DNA of 7,349 bases, taken from the NCBI GenBank assembly GCA_949840475.1, contig CATKXA010000049.1, forward strand, positions 1 through 7,349, read 5' to 3'. The notes under the pieces are model-generated. The model saw nothing but the letters and a program-made list of their open reading frames with translations. It searched no databases and was not told the DNA's origin. This stretch comes from an uncultured Thermoanaerobacterales bacterium. GTDB lineage: Bacteria > Bacillota > Clostridia > Christensenellales > UBA1242. The position numbers and the translations under genes are program-made. Below are positions 1 to 5,934 of this stretch, one piece after another. The number at the start of each line of letters is the position of its first letter. The stretch's first letter is position 1.

Positions 1-552
1 CAATGCACCGCTAGTTTTAACTTCAAAATGCTCATACCCAAAGCTAGGTGCACCATTTACATCAACTGAAGAGTTTGAACTATTTACAATTAATTGCTTT
101 TTGCTAAAACTCATAGGCAAAGTTAGCTCAAACTTAAAAGCATCATTTGCTTCATGAGCATAAAGCCATTTTTCTATTTCCTGAGCCTCAATAACTAGGT
201 TGTTATCTTCGTCATGACTGATTAATAGACCAGCCTTTTTAAGCTTTGACCTCGTAAAGCCAACAAAATCTTGATGAAAATAAGCTTCTGTTGTAAAGTA
301 CTCAGAAAAATTAATAGTGATAGGAACATTCTTTGTTTTGACAATAATTTTATCGCCCATATATTCCTCAATATTAAAGTTTCCTACACCCTCTTCTCTA
401 CTATCAAACCTACTGATACCACTTGCTACATATCTAATTCCAAACAACTCTGTTCCTGGTGCCAAAAATAGCACTAAAGCACTAGCTGCGAAAAATAGTA
501 GCACAGCGAGCGGTATAACAATAAGTATTGTTGCTATTATCTTCCTTTTCAT
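1..552 (-). CDS. Membrane-anchored extracytoplasmic protein, DUF4097-like, 3' end missing
   Basis: The reading frame is open from the ATG at 552 to the window edge (184 codons, no stop), so the C-terminus is missing. The start is preceded by a perfect AGGAGG at 558-563 with a 5-base spacer. Residues 5-31 form one long hydrophobic segment after MKRK, which suggests an N-terminal anchor with the remainder outside the cell. The visible soluble part is rich in short polar, probably beta segments and ends in a repetitive pattern (VNSSNSSVDVNG, then FEVKTSGAL). This resembles the beta-helical repeats of DUF4097-type putative adhesins; the family assignment is inference from this pattern only. It lies 24 bases after the CvpA-like gene on the same strand and is almost certainly co-transcribed with it. 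The role is unknown; the pairing suggests an envelope function. Confidence 0.85.
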   Translation of the reverse strand, partial: MKRKIIATILIVIPLAVLLFFAASALVLFLAPGTELFGIRYVASGISRFDSREEGVGNFNIEEYMGDKIIVKTKNVPITINFSEYFTTEAYFHQDFVGFTRSKLKKAGLLISHDEDNNLVIEAQEIEKWLYAHEANDAFKFELTLPMSFSKKQLIVNSSNSSVDVNGAPSFGYEHFEVKTSGAL

Positions 553-576
553 TTTTTCCTCCTAAGCCAAGAAGTT

Positions 577-2850
577 TTATGCTGATAAGCCAAACAACTT
601 GTTAAGTTTATTTGCAACTTCGCTTTGCTCGCCAGATAAACCAGCAACAGCTTTAGCTAAGCTTGCTTTAGAGTTTTCGCTCAAGCTATTTGCAATATCT
701 AAGTCAGAAATTGCACTTGTATCGCTAGTAATAGTATTAAGCAAAACATTGGATTTTGCAAGAGCATCTACAATAATTTGTGCATTATCGTCATCAATGT
801 CGCCAGCACCAGTGCTTAAAACATTGTTCGCAACAACCATTACTTCTTTAACAGCATTGATTTCTGTTTTTAAAGCTTCGCCTTCTTGGCTGATGACTGA
901 AGTGATAACTTCGTTAACAAAGCCAGCTATTTTGTTGTCAAGTCCAAGCTTTTCTAGATTTTCAGTCTTTACAACTTCAGTAACAAGCTCTTTCATTTGC
1001 TCACCATTTGTTGCAAAGTTTTCAAGTATGTCGCCAATCTTGTCTTTATTAAAGCCGTCCGCACTTGTTAAATCTTTTGCCAAGATTACAGCATCGCCAA
1101 TAGATTTGAAAGTGGTGCTTAAACGTACTTCTTTAGAATCCCAAACGGCATCAATTTTAGTTTTCATTATATTAAATAGTTCGGCATTTGCTGTATCGCC
1201 CGCAAAATCATCAAACAATTTATTCATAACAATTTTTGACGCATTTGAAAGTAATACTGAATCACGAAGGTCATCAAAAGTAGAACCAACTAACGCAAAG
1301 TCTAATGTTTCAAGTGTGATTCCGTCTATTTGGTCAGACAATTTCAGTACATTATTAAACAAGCTTTGAAGTATTGCCTTTTCGCCACGAGTCATGCTAT
1401 CTCCTTCCCAGTTGATAGCCAAGTCTTTATTACGCTCAGGAATGTTTTCCACATTAATTCCAAGTTCTGTATAAACATAACCCATTGCAAGGTCAACAAT
1501 CTCAGGCAAAACGTCTTTTAAGGTTTTGCTCTCTAAAGCCTTACCAATAACATTTGAAATTAAACTCTCATTACCCTCTTTTTGGAAGATTGCAATAATA
1601 TCTCCATTATCAACCAACGCTTTTGTTAGCCCAGCGTCATTACAAATTTTTAATAGTCCAATACCTGTCGACAAATCATTTTTAACAGTATCGCCTTGAG
1701 CTGTAGACAATGATACTAGCATTGCGTCAAAAGTTTCTTGCATGGCGGCATCTTTAAATGTAGGTTTTTTAAAGCCACAGAACTCTGCATCGTTAGACCA
1801 TTTTTCTGCAACGTATGGAACAATTTCTTTAACCATGCCAGAAACAGCTTTAGACTCATATAAATCATCAATCACTTTTTCTAAAGTAGCTAAAGTTTGG
1901 TTGTCAGTAATGTCAACCCCCTTTTCCATAACATCAAGAACATTAGGTACAACTTTTGCGACAGCTGTTGTTTCTCTTCTAAGTTTAAACTCTAGAGTGT
2001 TGTTTTTAACAGTTGTTAAACCGTCAAACATGCTTACATCTAGTTTTTTAAGCCCAATAGCATTAAACATTTTGTAAACCCAGTTGTTTTCGTAAGCTTT
2101 AATAAACTCATCTATCATCTCAACAGTTTCATCATAACTAGCTTTGTCAAAAGCGTTATTTGGCTTATTTTCAACTTTCCCGTCATTCTCGCCATCTTCA
2201 ATAGTGCTATCAATATTATATACACCATTATTATAGACTGACTTAGAAGCTTCGCCAGATTCTGTGCTTTGCGTTACTGTGTTGTAAGCTACAAAAGGTT
2301 TTGCCGTTTCAACAATACCAAAGGTTGGCACAAAAATAATGCAAGCAACAACTAGTCCTTGCAATGCACCAACTATAGCACCCATAAATCCGTGTTTATC
2401 TTTACCAGCTCTTTTCTTTTTTGAGAAGAATATTGCAGCGAATATCCAGTAGAAAATCAAAGAGAGCCATTTGAAAATAAAGAAGCAAACAACAAAGAAT
2501 GCTACATTCACAATCATTTGAGGCAGAAGTTGTATGAAAGATGCCAAAGTATCGCTAGACTCAATGAGGTCTTCAATTATAGGCACCTGTCTTAATAAGT
2601 CTGTAATCAATTCTTGTACAGTAATAACATGAACATCTCCAATCATAATGTTCATTTTAGAAATATCCATAGTCAAAATGGCTTTAGAAATTGCTGGCAC
2701 AACAAAGAACGCCAAAACGCCAACAGCCAAAACCATGAAAAATCTTAATATAGATTTGTTAAGTCCTCTAACCCAACCGCAAATAAAACCAAGTATAACA
2801 AAAACAAGCAAAACGGTGATTAAAGAAGTTGAAACCGCACTTAAATCCAT
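577..2850 (-). CDS. CvpA-like membrane protein with very large C-terminal domain (757 aa)
   Basis: The N-terminal 180 residues have the layout of CvpA (colicin V production) family proteins: hydrophobic segments at about 8-26, 34-55, 110-142 and 154-180, with a Gly-rich GFMGAIVGALQG stretch opening the last one. Ordinary CvpA proteins are about 160-180 residues; here roughly 570 residues follow. This tail is acidic and rich in Asp, Glu, Asn, Lys and Leu, looks mainly helical, and has a low-complexity Asn/Asp/Glu linker at about 195-235. Positive charges after segment 1 (WVRGLNK) and between segments 3 and 4 (KKKRAGKDK) place those loops inside, so the long tail should be outside. The ATG at 2850 has GAGG six bases upstream. 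Stop is TAA. It is the first gene of a two-gene operon. The biochemical function is unknown. Confidence 0.9.
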   Translation of the reverse strand: MDLSAVSTSLITVLLVFVILGFICGWVRGLNKSILRFFMVLAVGVLAFFVVPAISKAILTMDISKMNIMIGDVHVITVQELITDLLRQVPIIEDLIESSDTLASFIQLLPQMIVNVAFFVVCFFIFKWLSLIFYWIFAAIFFSKKKRAGKDKHGFMGAIVGALQGLVVACIIFVPTFGIVETAKPFVAYNTVTQSTESGEASKSVYNNGVYNIDSTIEDGENDGKVENKPNNAFDKASYDETVEMIDEFIKAYENNWVYKMFNAIGLKKLDVSMFDGLTTVKNNTLEFKLRRETTAVAKVVPNVLDVMEKGVDITDNQTLATLEKVIDDLYESKAVSGMVKEIVPYVAEKWSNDAEFCGFKKPTFKDAAMQETFDAMLVSLSTAQGDTVKNDLSTGIGLLKICNDAGLTKALVDNGDIIAIFQKEGNESLISNVIGKALESKTLKDVLPEIVDLAMGYVYTELGINVENIPERNKDLAINWEGDSMTRGEKAILQSLFNNVLKLSDQIDGITLETLDFALVGSTFDDLRDSVLLSNASKIVMNKLFDDFAGDTANAELFNIMKTKIDAVWDSKEVRLSTTFKSIGDAVILAKDLTSADGFNKDKIGDILENFATNGEQMKELVTEVVKTENLEKLGLDNKIAGFVNEVITSVISQEGEALKTEINAVKEVMVVANNVLSTGAGDIDDDNAQIIVDALAKSNVLLNTITSDTSAISDLDIANSLSENSKASLAKAVAGLSGEQSEVANKLNKLFGLSA

Positions 2851-2876
2851 ACTCCACCTCTACTTATACTGATACA

Positions 2877-2905
2877 ATTATAAAGCATAATCGCTCAAAT
2901 TTCAA
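2877..2905 (-). promoter_or_regulatory. Sigma-A-type promoter of the CvpA-like operon
   Basis: On the minus strand there is a -35 box TTGAAA (2900-2905), a 17-base spacer and a perfect -10 box TATAAT (2877-2882). Transcription would begin near 2870, leaving a leader of about 20 bases before the ATG at 2850, just long enough for the GAGG ribosome site. Confidence 0.8.
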
Positions 2906-3002
2906 TAGAAATATGACTAAATTATGAACATTAATTTATAAAAATAATGCAAATAGGCAAAAATTAAGTAAAAAAATAAGCAAATTAAAGTCGATTTTAT
3001 AA

Positions 3003-3024
3003 TTTTGTAAAAAATTTTACAAAA
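3003..3024. repeat. Perfect 10-bp inverted repeat upstream of the tRNA promoter
   Basis: TTTTGTAAAA at 3003-3012 and its exact complement TTTTACAAAA at 3015-3024 are separated by two A's. The right arm ends four bases before the -35 box of the tRNA promoter, and the repeat is about 100 bases upstream of the divergent operon promoter. The size and symmetry suit a dimeric repressor operator, and the ends resemble the TTGT...ACAA outline of Rex-type sites. No regulator can be assigned, and in so A+T-rich a stretch a chance palindrome is possible. Confidence 0.4.
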
Positions 3025-3028
3025 ATAC

Positions 3029-3057
3029 TTTCAATAATGAAAAGTGTATGATATAAT
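3029..3057 (+). promoter_or_regulatory. Extended -10 promoter of tRNA-Ser
   Basis: TATAAT at 3052-3057 is preceded by TG at 3049-3050, giving the extended -10 form TGnTATAAT. A weak -35 box, TTTCAA, lies at 3029-3034 with a 17-base spacer. Initiation near 3064 would give a precursor with about 32 bases before the mature tRNA 5' end. Confidence 0.75.
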
Positions 3058-3095
3058 CAAAAAGCTTGAAAAAAGCATACAATTAAATAAGTAAT

Positions 3096-3186
3096 GGAGA
3101 GATACTCAAGAGGCCGAAGAGGGCACCCTGCTAAGGTGTTAGTACGAGCAATCGTAGCGCGGGTTCAAATCCCGCTCTCTCCGCCA
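3096..3186 (+). tRNA. tRNA-Ser, anticodon GCU
   Basis: A full cloverleaf can be drawn. Acceptor GGAGAGA (3096-3102) pairs with TCTCTCC (3176-3182), followed by discriminator G3183 and an encoded CCA (3184-3186). The D stem is CTC/GAG (3105-3107, 3119-3121). The anticodon stem is 3123-3127/3135-3139, with loop 3128-3134 and anticodon GCT at 3130-3132, which reads AGC and AGU. The long class II variable arm has TACGA (3143-3147) pairing with TCGTA (3152-3156), as expected for Ser. The T stem is GCGGG/CCCGC (3159-3163, 3171-3175) around the loop TTCAAAT. The 91-nt gene looks intact, although the recombinase gene on the opposite strand ends inside it. Confidence 0.97.
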
Positions 3187-3200
3187 CGGGGAGGCTGTTG
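3159..3200. other. Probable attachment-site junction of the integrative element (approximate)
   Basis: The 3' part of the tRNA gene carries the stop and last codons of a recombinase transcribed toward it, the usual arrangement at the integrase-proximal end of elements inserted in tRNA genes. The exact crossover cannot be located. Serine recombinases need only a 2-bp common core, and no second copy of the tRNA end is visible to the right. The limits given are only the region of interest. Confidence 0.4.
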
Positions 3201-4796
3201 GACAGAAATGTCTAATTCAGCCTCTTTTTCTTTGAAAATTTTATTATTTTCATCAAATTGGGAGTCCGAGTTATCGGCACTCCCATTTTTATTGTTATTA
3301 TCATTTTCGCTTGAAGATTTTTTCTCAAGTTTTTCTAAAATTCTTTTTGCATAAAGTTCATCGTTGTTTATGGCAAGTTCACTATCTGGACCCTTACTTC
3401 CACGCATAATAACAATAACTTTATCGTTGAATAAAATAACCTTTTTAATAAATCTGTTAAAAAATTCATTGCGTTCAAACACGTCTTCATAATCTTTGCA
3501 GGCAAATAGTGATATAAAATTCTTCACATCTTCAAAGTTCAGTGGCCTATCAATCTTGGTTTTTTCTTCGGCAATTTTAAGCGCTATATCTGCCCTATCA
3601 TTTTCAAGTTTGTAAAGCGTTTCTCGAATAGCGGCCGAAACCATGCCCTGCTCCATATTTTTCACAAGGCTGTTGATTTTTCCATTAATTTGTTTCAACT
3701 CCTTTTCAAGACATTTAAGCACAATGTTGTTTGAAAGTTCTTCGTTAAATTTGTCCACAACCATATGCGCAATCTCTTCAATTTTTGTTGGGGTTAAAAT
3801 ATATTGTTTGGTTTTATCAATAATAAGTTGTTCAAGTTCTTGCTTGCGATAGTTTCGCAGTTCGCACGACTTGCCCTTAACCTTTTTAGTGTGACACTTA
3901 TAATATTTGTATCTAGTTCCCTTATGGCTAGAACCAGCTTCGGCAATCACGCTTTCACCGCAGTAACCGCAGAACATTTTGCCCGTTAAAAAGTACGGAT
4001 CGTATTTGTCTTTTTTATAATTTCTGCGAAAGTCCACCATCATACCATTTACAACTTTCCACAACTTTTCTTCAATTATTTGCGGAATAACATCCGTAAA
4101 AATTTCACCGCCAAACTTTTCAATGCCCATATATCTTTGGTTATGTAGCATTCGGGCAATCATATTTCCATTCCACTTTTGTCCGCTATTGGTTCTAGAC
4201 CCTTGTGCATTTAAATGGTTTGCAATTTCAGTTGCTTTCTCGCCCTTAGAATACTCTTCAAAAGCCTGACGAACAAAATCTGCGCGTTCTTCATCAATCA
4301 CCCATTTTTGGTTTTCAACTTTGTAGCCATAAGTAACTTGACCTCCAGTATAGAAGCCTTTCTTCAAACTTTCACGAACTCCACGCTTAACTTTTTGGCT
4401 TAGCTCGGCGGAATAATATTCAGCCATACCTTCAAGCACACTTTCCATTAAAATTCCACTGGCATCGTCTGAAATATTTTCTCTTGCCGACAACACTCGA
4501 ACTCCATTTTTCTTAAGTCTCATTTTGTAGTTCGCACTGTCATATCTATTTCTTGCAAACCTATCCAGCTGATAAACCAACACAAACTCAAATTCCTTTT
4601 TCTTGCTATCCTCAATCATTTGTAAGAATGCAGGTCGTCTATCTGTTGTTCCCGAAAGTGCTCTGTCAATATACTCGTGCACAACCACATAGTCATTTCG
4701 CTCGGCATACTCATGGCAAACTCGAAGTTGTCCTTCGATTGACTGCTCCGTTTGCCTATCGCTTGAATATCTAGCATAAATTACAATTTTCTTCAT
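3165..4796 (-). CDS. Large serine recombinase (site-specific integrase)
   Basis: This is a 543-aa DNA strand-exchange enzyme that would catalyse integration and excision of the element. Residues 1-150 are the resolvase catalytic domain: YARYS gives nucleophile Ser11, and LDRFAR (77-82) carries the conserved arginines. Residues about 155-250 match the Recombinase DNA-binding domain (GYKVE, then WNGNMIARMLHNQRYMG). A zinc ribbon follows, with Cys276, 279, 301 and 311. A coiled-coil region lies at about 350-415. From about residue 490 the tail is low-complexity (Ser, Asn, Asp, Lys) and ends PPRGGESGI, encoded by terminator and tRNA DNA; the TGA stop is the complement of the tRNA T-loop. The ATG at 4796 has AGGAG at 4802-4806, spacer 5. 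No catalytic residue is missing, so the enzyme may be active. It is transcribed convergently with tRNA-Ser. Confidence 0.96.
   Translation of the reverse strand: MKKIVIYARYSSDRQTEQSIEGQLRVCHEYAERNDYVVVHEYIDRALSGTTDRRPAFLQMIEDSKKKEFEFVLVYQLDRFARNRYDSANYKMRLKKNGVRVLSARENISDDASGILMESVLEGMAEYYSAELSQKVKRGVRESLKKGFYTGGQVTYGYKVENQKWVIDEERADFVRQAFEEYSKGEKATEIANHLNAQGSRTNSGQKWNGNMIARMLHNQRYMGIEKFGGEIFTDVIPQIIEEKLWKVVNGMMVDFRRNYKKDKYDPYFLTGKMFCGYCGESVIAEAGSSHKGTRYKYYKCHTKKVKGKSCELRNYRKQELEQLIIDKTKQYILTPTKIEEIAHMVVDKFNEELSNNIVLKCLEKELKQINGKINSLVKNMEQGMVSAAIRETLYKLENDRADIALKIAEEKTKIDRPLNFEDVKNFISLFACKDYEDVFERNEFFNRFIKKVILFNDKVIVIMRGSKGPDSELAINNDELYAKRILEKLEKKSSSENDNNNKNGSADNSDSQFDENNKIFKEKEAELDISVQQPPRGGESGI
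3191..3229 (+). terminator. Intrinsic terminator of tRNA-Ser
   Basis: Five bases after the CCA end (4 bases, 3187-3190, intervene). GAGGCTG and TTGGACA (3191-3204) pair with TGTCTAA (3209-3215) and CAGCCTC (3218-3224). This gives a stem of about 14 bp with one G-U pair, a two-T bulge and a GAAA tetraloop. Five T's follow (3225-3229), then CTTT. The hairpin lies within the 3' coding part of the convergent recombinase gene. Confidence 0.85.
3259..3290 (+). terminator. Second, tandem intrinsic terminator
   Basis: TGGGAGT (3259-3265) pairs with ACTCCCA (3279-3285) and CCGA (3266-3269) with TCGG (3274-3277), with one bulged C and a GTTA loop. Five T's follow (3286-3290). It is probably a back-up to the terminator at 3191-3229 and also lies inside the recombinase reading frame. 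It is not T-rich in the minus direction, so it should not stop the recombinase transcript. Confidence 0.65.
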
Positions 4797-4926
4797 ATAA
4801 ACTCCTAGTGTAAAATCTTCTCGCTTTCCAGCATTTTACAACACAAACACATACCACAAACTTTTTCAGAAGTCCAGCACAAACCCGAAAGTTTTTTAAT
4901 CTTTTTGTTGTTGGTTTTTTTGCCAT
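4771..4926 (-). CDS. Possible 51-aa basic, Cys-rich overlapping protein
   Basis: An ATG at 4926 (MAKKPTTKRLKN...) has GAGGAG at 4936-4941, nine bases upstream, and stays open for 51 codons to TAG at 4771-4773. It overlaps the end of the 72-aa gene by 31 bases and the start of the recombinase gene by 26 bases, in a different frame, and fills the gap between them. It is rich in Lys/Arg at the start and has five Cys and many Val in the middle. The good ribosome site and the chain of overlaps argue for translational coupling. The odd composition, including a repeated VC pattern, argues for a chance ORF. No family is recognised. Confidence 0.3.
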   Translation of the reverse strand: MAKKPTTKRLKNFRVCAGLLKKFVVCVCVVKCWKARRFYTRSLYEENCNLC

Positions 4927-5114
4927 GAAAACACGCTCCTCGGATTAAGATTTTTAAAGTCAACATTACGCTTCAAACTCAATATTAATTCCGCCACCAA
5001 TTTCCTTACCGCTTCTTCATAAGCCTCTTCGTCAATTTCTATCTCAGGTTCGTTTAATACCTCTTTTGAGTGTAAATCAATTATCAAAATATTCTTTAGA
5101 TTTTCGTTATTCAT
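4896..5114 (-). CDS. Small hypothetical protein (72 aa) upstream of the recombinase
   Basis: The ATG at 5114 has GGGAG at 5122-5126, seven bases upstream. The protein begins MNNENLKNILIIDLHSKE, has an acidic centre (EPEIEIDEEAYEEAVRKL) and a hydrophobic, probably amphipathic helix (LVAELILSLKR), and ends with a polar tail. No family is recognised. The small size and position 99 bases upstream of the recombinase, on the same strand, suggest an accessory gene of the element such as a recombination directionality factor or regulator, but no helix-turn-helix is evident and this is only inference. Its ribosome site lies within an inverted repeat (5121-5150) that could control translation. Confidence 0.65.
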   Translation of the reverse strand: MNNENLKNILIIDLHSKEVLNEPEIEIDEEAYEEAVRKLVAELILSLKRNVDFKNLNPRSVFSWQKNQQQKD

Positions 5115-5120
5115 AATTAT

Positions 5121-5150
5121 TCTCCCATTGCAATTAGAGGAGCAATGAGA
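5121..5150 (-). promoter_or_regulatory. Inverted repeat covering the ribosome site of the 72-aa gene
   Basis: Plus-strand TCTC and ATTGC (5121-5124, 5127-5131) are complementary to GCAATGAGA (5142-5150), apart from two extra C's. In the minus-strand mRNA the arm holding GGGAGA, the ribosome site, would be paired. It could act as a translational switch or a protein operator. No convincing promoter boxes were found next to it. Confidence 0.4.
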
Positions 5151-5182
5151 TAAATAATATCTAAATCAAAAATTTAATTTTT

Positions 5183-5228
5183 CGCTTTTCAAAGCGGTTA
5201 AAGCACAAGTGGGTTTCCCACTTCGTGC
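5183..5228. repeat. Two adjacent hairpins, one very strong
   Basis: CGCTT and AAGCG (5183-5187, 5192-5196) form a short hairpin. Six bases on, GCAC plus AAGTGGG (5203-5213) pairs with CCCACTT plus GTGC (5217-5223, 5225-5228): 11 pairs, a TTT loop and one bulged C. No T-run follows on either strand, so neither looks like a terminator. They directly adjoin the 107-base palindrome and may belong to the same structure. Confidence 0.65.
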
Positions 5229-5229
5229 C

Positions 5230-5336
5230 AGAGGTTGAGGTGCGTCAAAATGCTTCACTCAAAATACCCGTGCCGTCAAAAATCGGCTAAATTTCCTAGG
5301 GATTTTGGCAATATTTTCGCATTTTGAGTCACCTCT
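5230..5336. repeat. 107-base imperfect palindrome, MITE-like or structured RNA
   Basis: Nested arms pair across the whole segment: AGAGGT (5230-5235) with ACCTCT (5331-5336), TCAAAATGC (5245-5253) with GCATTTTGA (5319-5327), TGCC (5271-5274) with GGCA (5307-5310), and AAAATC (5279-5284) with GATTTT (5301-5306). The tip is near the palindrome CCTAGG (5295-5300). The left arm carries a small duplication (GAGGT twice). No target-site duplication is seen. It could be an extragenic palindromic repeat or MITE, an RNA in the leader of the recombinase operon, or a transfer or replication origin. The sequence cannot decide between these. Confidence 0.6.
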
Positions 5337-5345
5337 TTTCCTGCT

Positions 5346-5531
5346 TCAGTTTAATTTCTTATAAAAAATCTCTATTTCACCAAAATTTATCTTAACAACT
5401 TCGTTTTTTATCATTGTTTCAAATTTCCTGCACAAATGCCCTTAACTTTTGAAATTTTCCCTCTTTTGATAACTTCTCCGCCTTAATTTTCTACAGCCGA
5501 AACAGCCCTGATTCTTGGTCTCAAATGCCAC
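5346..5531 (-). pseudogene. Short ORF interrupted by one stop, behind a perfect ribosome site
   Basis: AAGGAGGTGAT (5532-5542) is an ideal anti-16S match, followed at once by GTG (5531) or by an overlapping ATG (5533). The GTG frame gives 29 residues (MAFETKNQGCFGCRKLRRRS..., a CxxC followed by a basic run) and stops at TAA 5442-5444. The same frame then stays open for 32 further codons, including ATG 5414 with a 22-residue protein-like stretch (MIKNEVVKINFGEIEIFYKK), to TGA at 5346-5348. It may be a 61-residue gene killed by one stop, two tiny genes, or chance. The CxxC could bind zinc. The ATG alternative gives only 16 codons. Confidence 0.3.
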
Positions 5532-5610
5532 ATCACCTCCTTCAATTTCTTCTTTTACCCACGACTTACTCTTTACATTTCTCACCTTCTTTCTCTTATC
5601 TTGCTATTGC

Positions 5611-5839
5611 CGTGTGGACAATGGGTGTCCCCACGAGAAATTTTATTTATATTTTACAAACACCAAGAGTTCACCATTTGAACACTTGAAAAACTTTCAT
5701 AACTCTATTTTAAAATTCCCGATTGCTCAACGGGTAAACACTCGAGAAAATTTTTTATTATCTTATAATTAAAATTTAGCAGTCCCGTATTATCAATGGG
5801 TGCTAACACGGCAAATATTTTTATAATCATAATTTTAGC
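5611..5839 (-). repeat. Degenerate tandem array of four hairpin units
   Basis: Four hairpins lie at 5785-5811, 5720-5744, 5664-5688 and 5611-5635, with centres 53-66 bases apart and A+T-rich linkers between them. As minus-strand RNA the arms are CCGTGTTAGCA/TGATAATACGG, CGAGTGTTTA/TGAGCAATCG, CAAGTGTTCA/TGAACTCTTG and CGTGGGGACA/TGTCCACACG. Each has 10-11 positions with a single mismatch, an A-U pair closing the loop, and a five-base loop: CCCAT, CCCGT, AATGG and CCCAT. Two linkers (5745-5780, 5812-5839) share a TTTTTAT...AATTTTAGC-type sequence, which supports tandem duplication. The arms differ while pairing is kept, and three changes are G-U pairs on the minus strand but A-C mismatches on the plus strand. 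That favours a minus-strand RNA. Function unknown. Confidence 0.65.
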
Positions 5840-5900
5840 AAATCAAACATCCAAAAAAACGGATTTCAAGAAACTGTTTTAACTTTTTTCAAAAAAATAA

Positions 5901-5928
5901 TTAAAACTATAAGTCATTATGGTATAAT
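5901..5928 (+). promoter_or_regulatory. Extended -10 promoter of the membrane protein gene
   Basis: TATAAT at 5923-5928 is preceded by TG at 5920-5921, matching the extended -10 form TGnTATAAT. A weak -35-like TTAAAA lies at 5901-5906. The -10 box ends only six bases before the ATG at 5935, so the transcript should begin at or within a base or two of the start codon. Confidence 0.7.
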
Positions 5929-5934
5929 TAGTTC

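Noticed and set aside
599..1369. Long plus-strand open frame (256 codons) opposite the CvpA-like gene
   Set aside because: It is antisense to a well-supported gene, is Ser/Leu-rich in the way reverse frames are, and has no ribosome site or promoter.
3094..3354. Plus-strand open frame running through the tRNA gene
   Set aside because: It covers a complete tRNA cloverleaf and two terminators and cannot be a normal coding region.
5515..5772. Plus-strand open frame of 85 codons across the hairpin array
   Set aside because: It has no ribosome site, a low-complexity product, and is better explained by the repeated hairpins and the purine-rich opposite strand.
5611..5811. TwoAYGGAY RNA motif
   Set aside because: Plus-strand loops read AYGGGT rather than AYGGAY, and pairing is worse on that strand.
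5611..5839. CRISPR array
   Set aside because: The units are not near-identical, spacing varies by 13 bases, the linkers are A+T-rich repeats rather than unique spacers, and no cas genes are present.
5611..5839. Type III toxin-antitoxin repeat RNA (ToxI-like)
   Set aside because: The tandem repeats invite the idea, but no ToxN-like protein lies immediately downstream on either strand, and the units are more divergent than typical antitoxin repeats.
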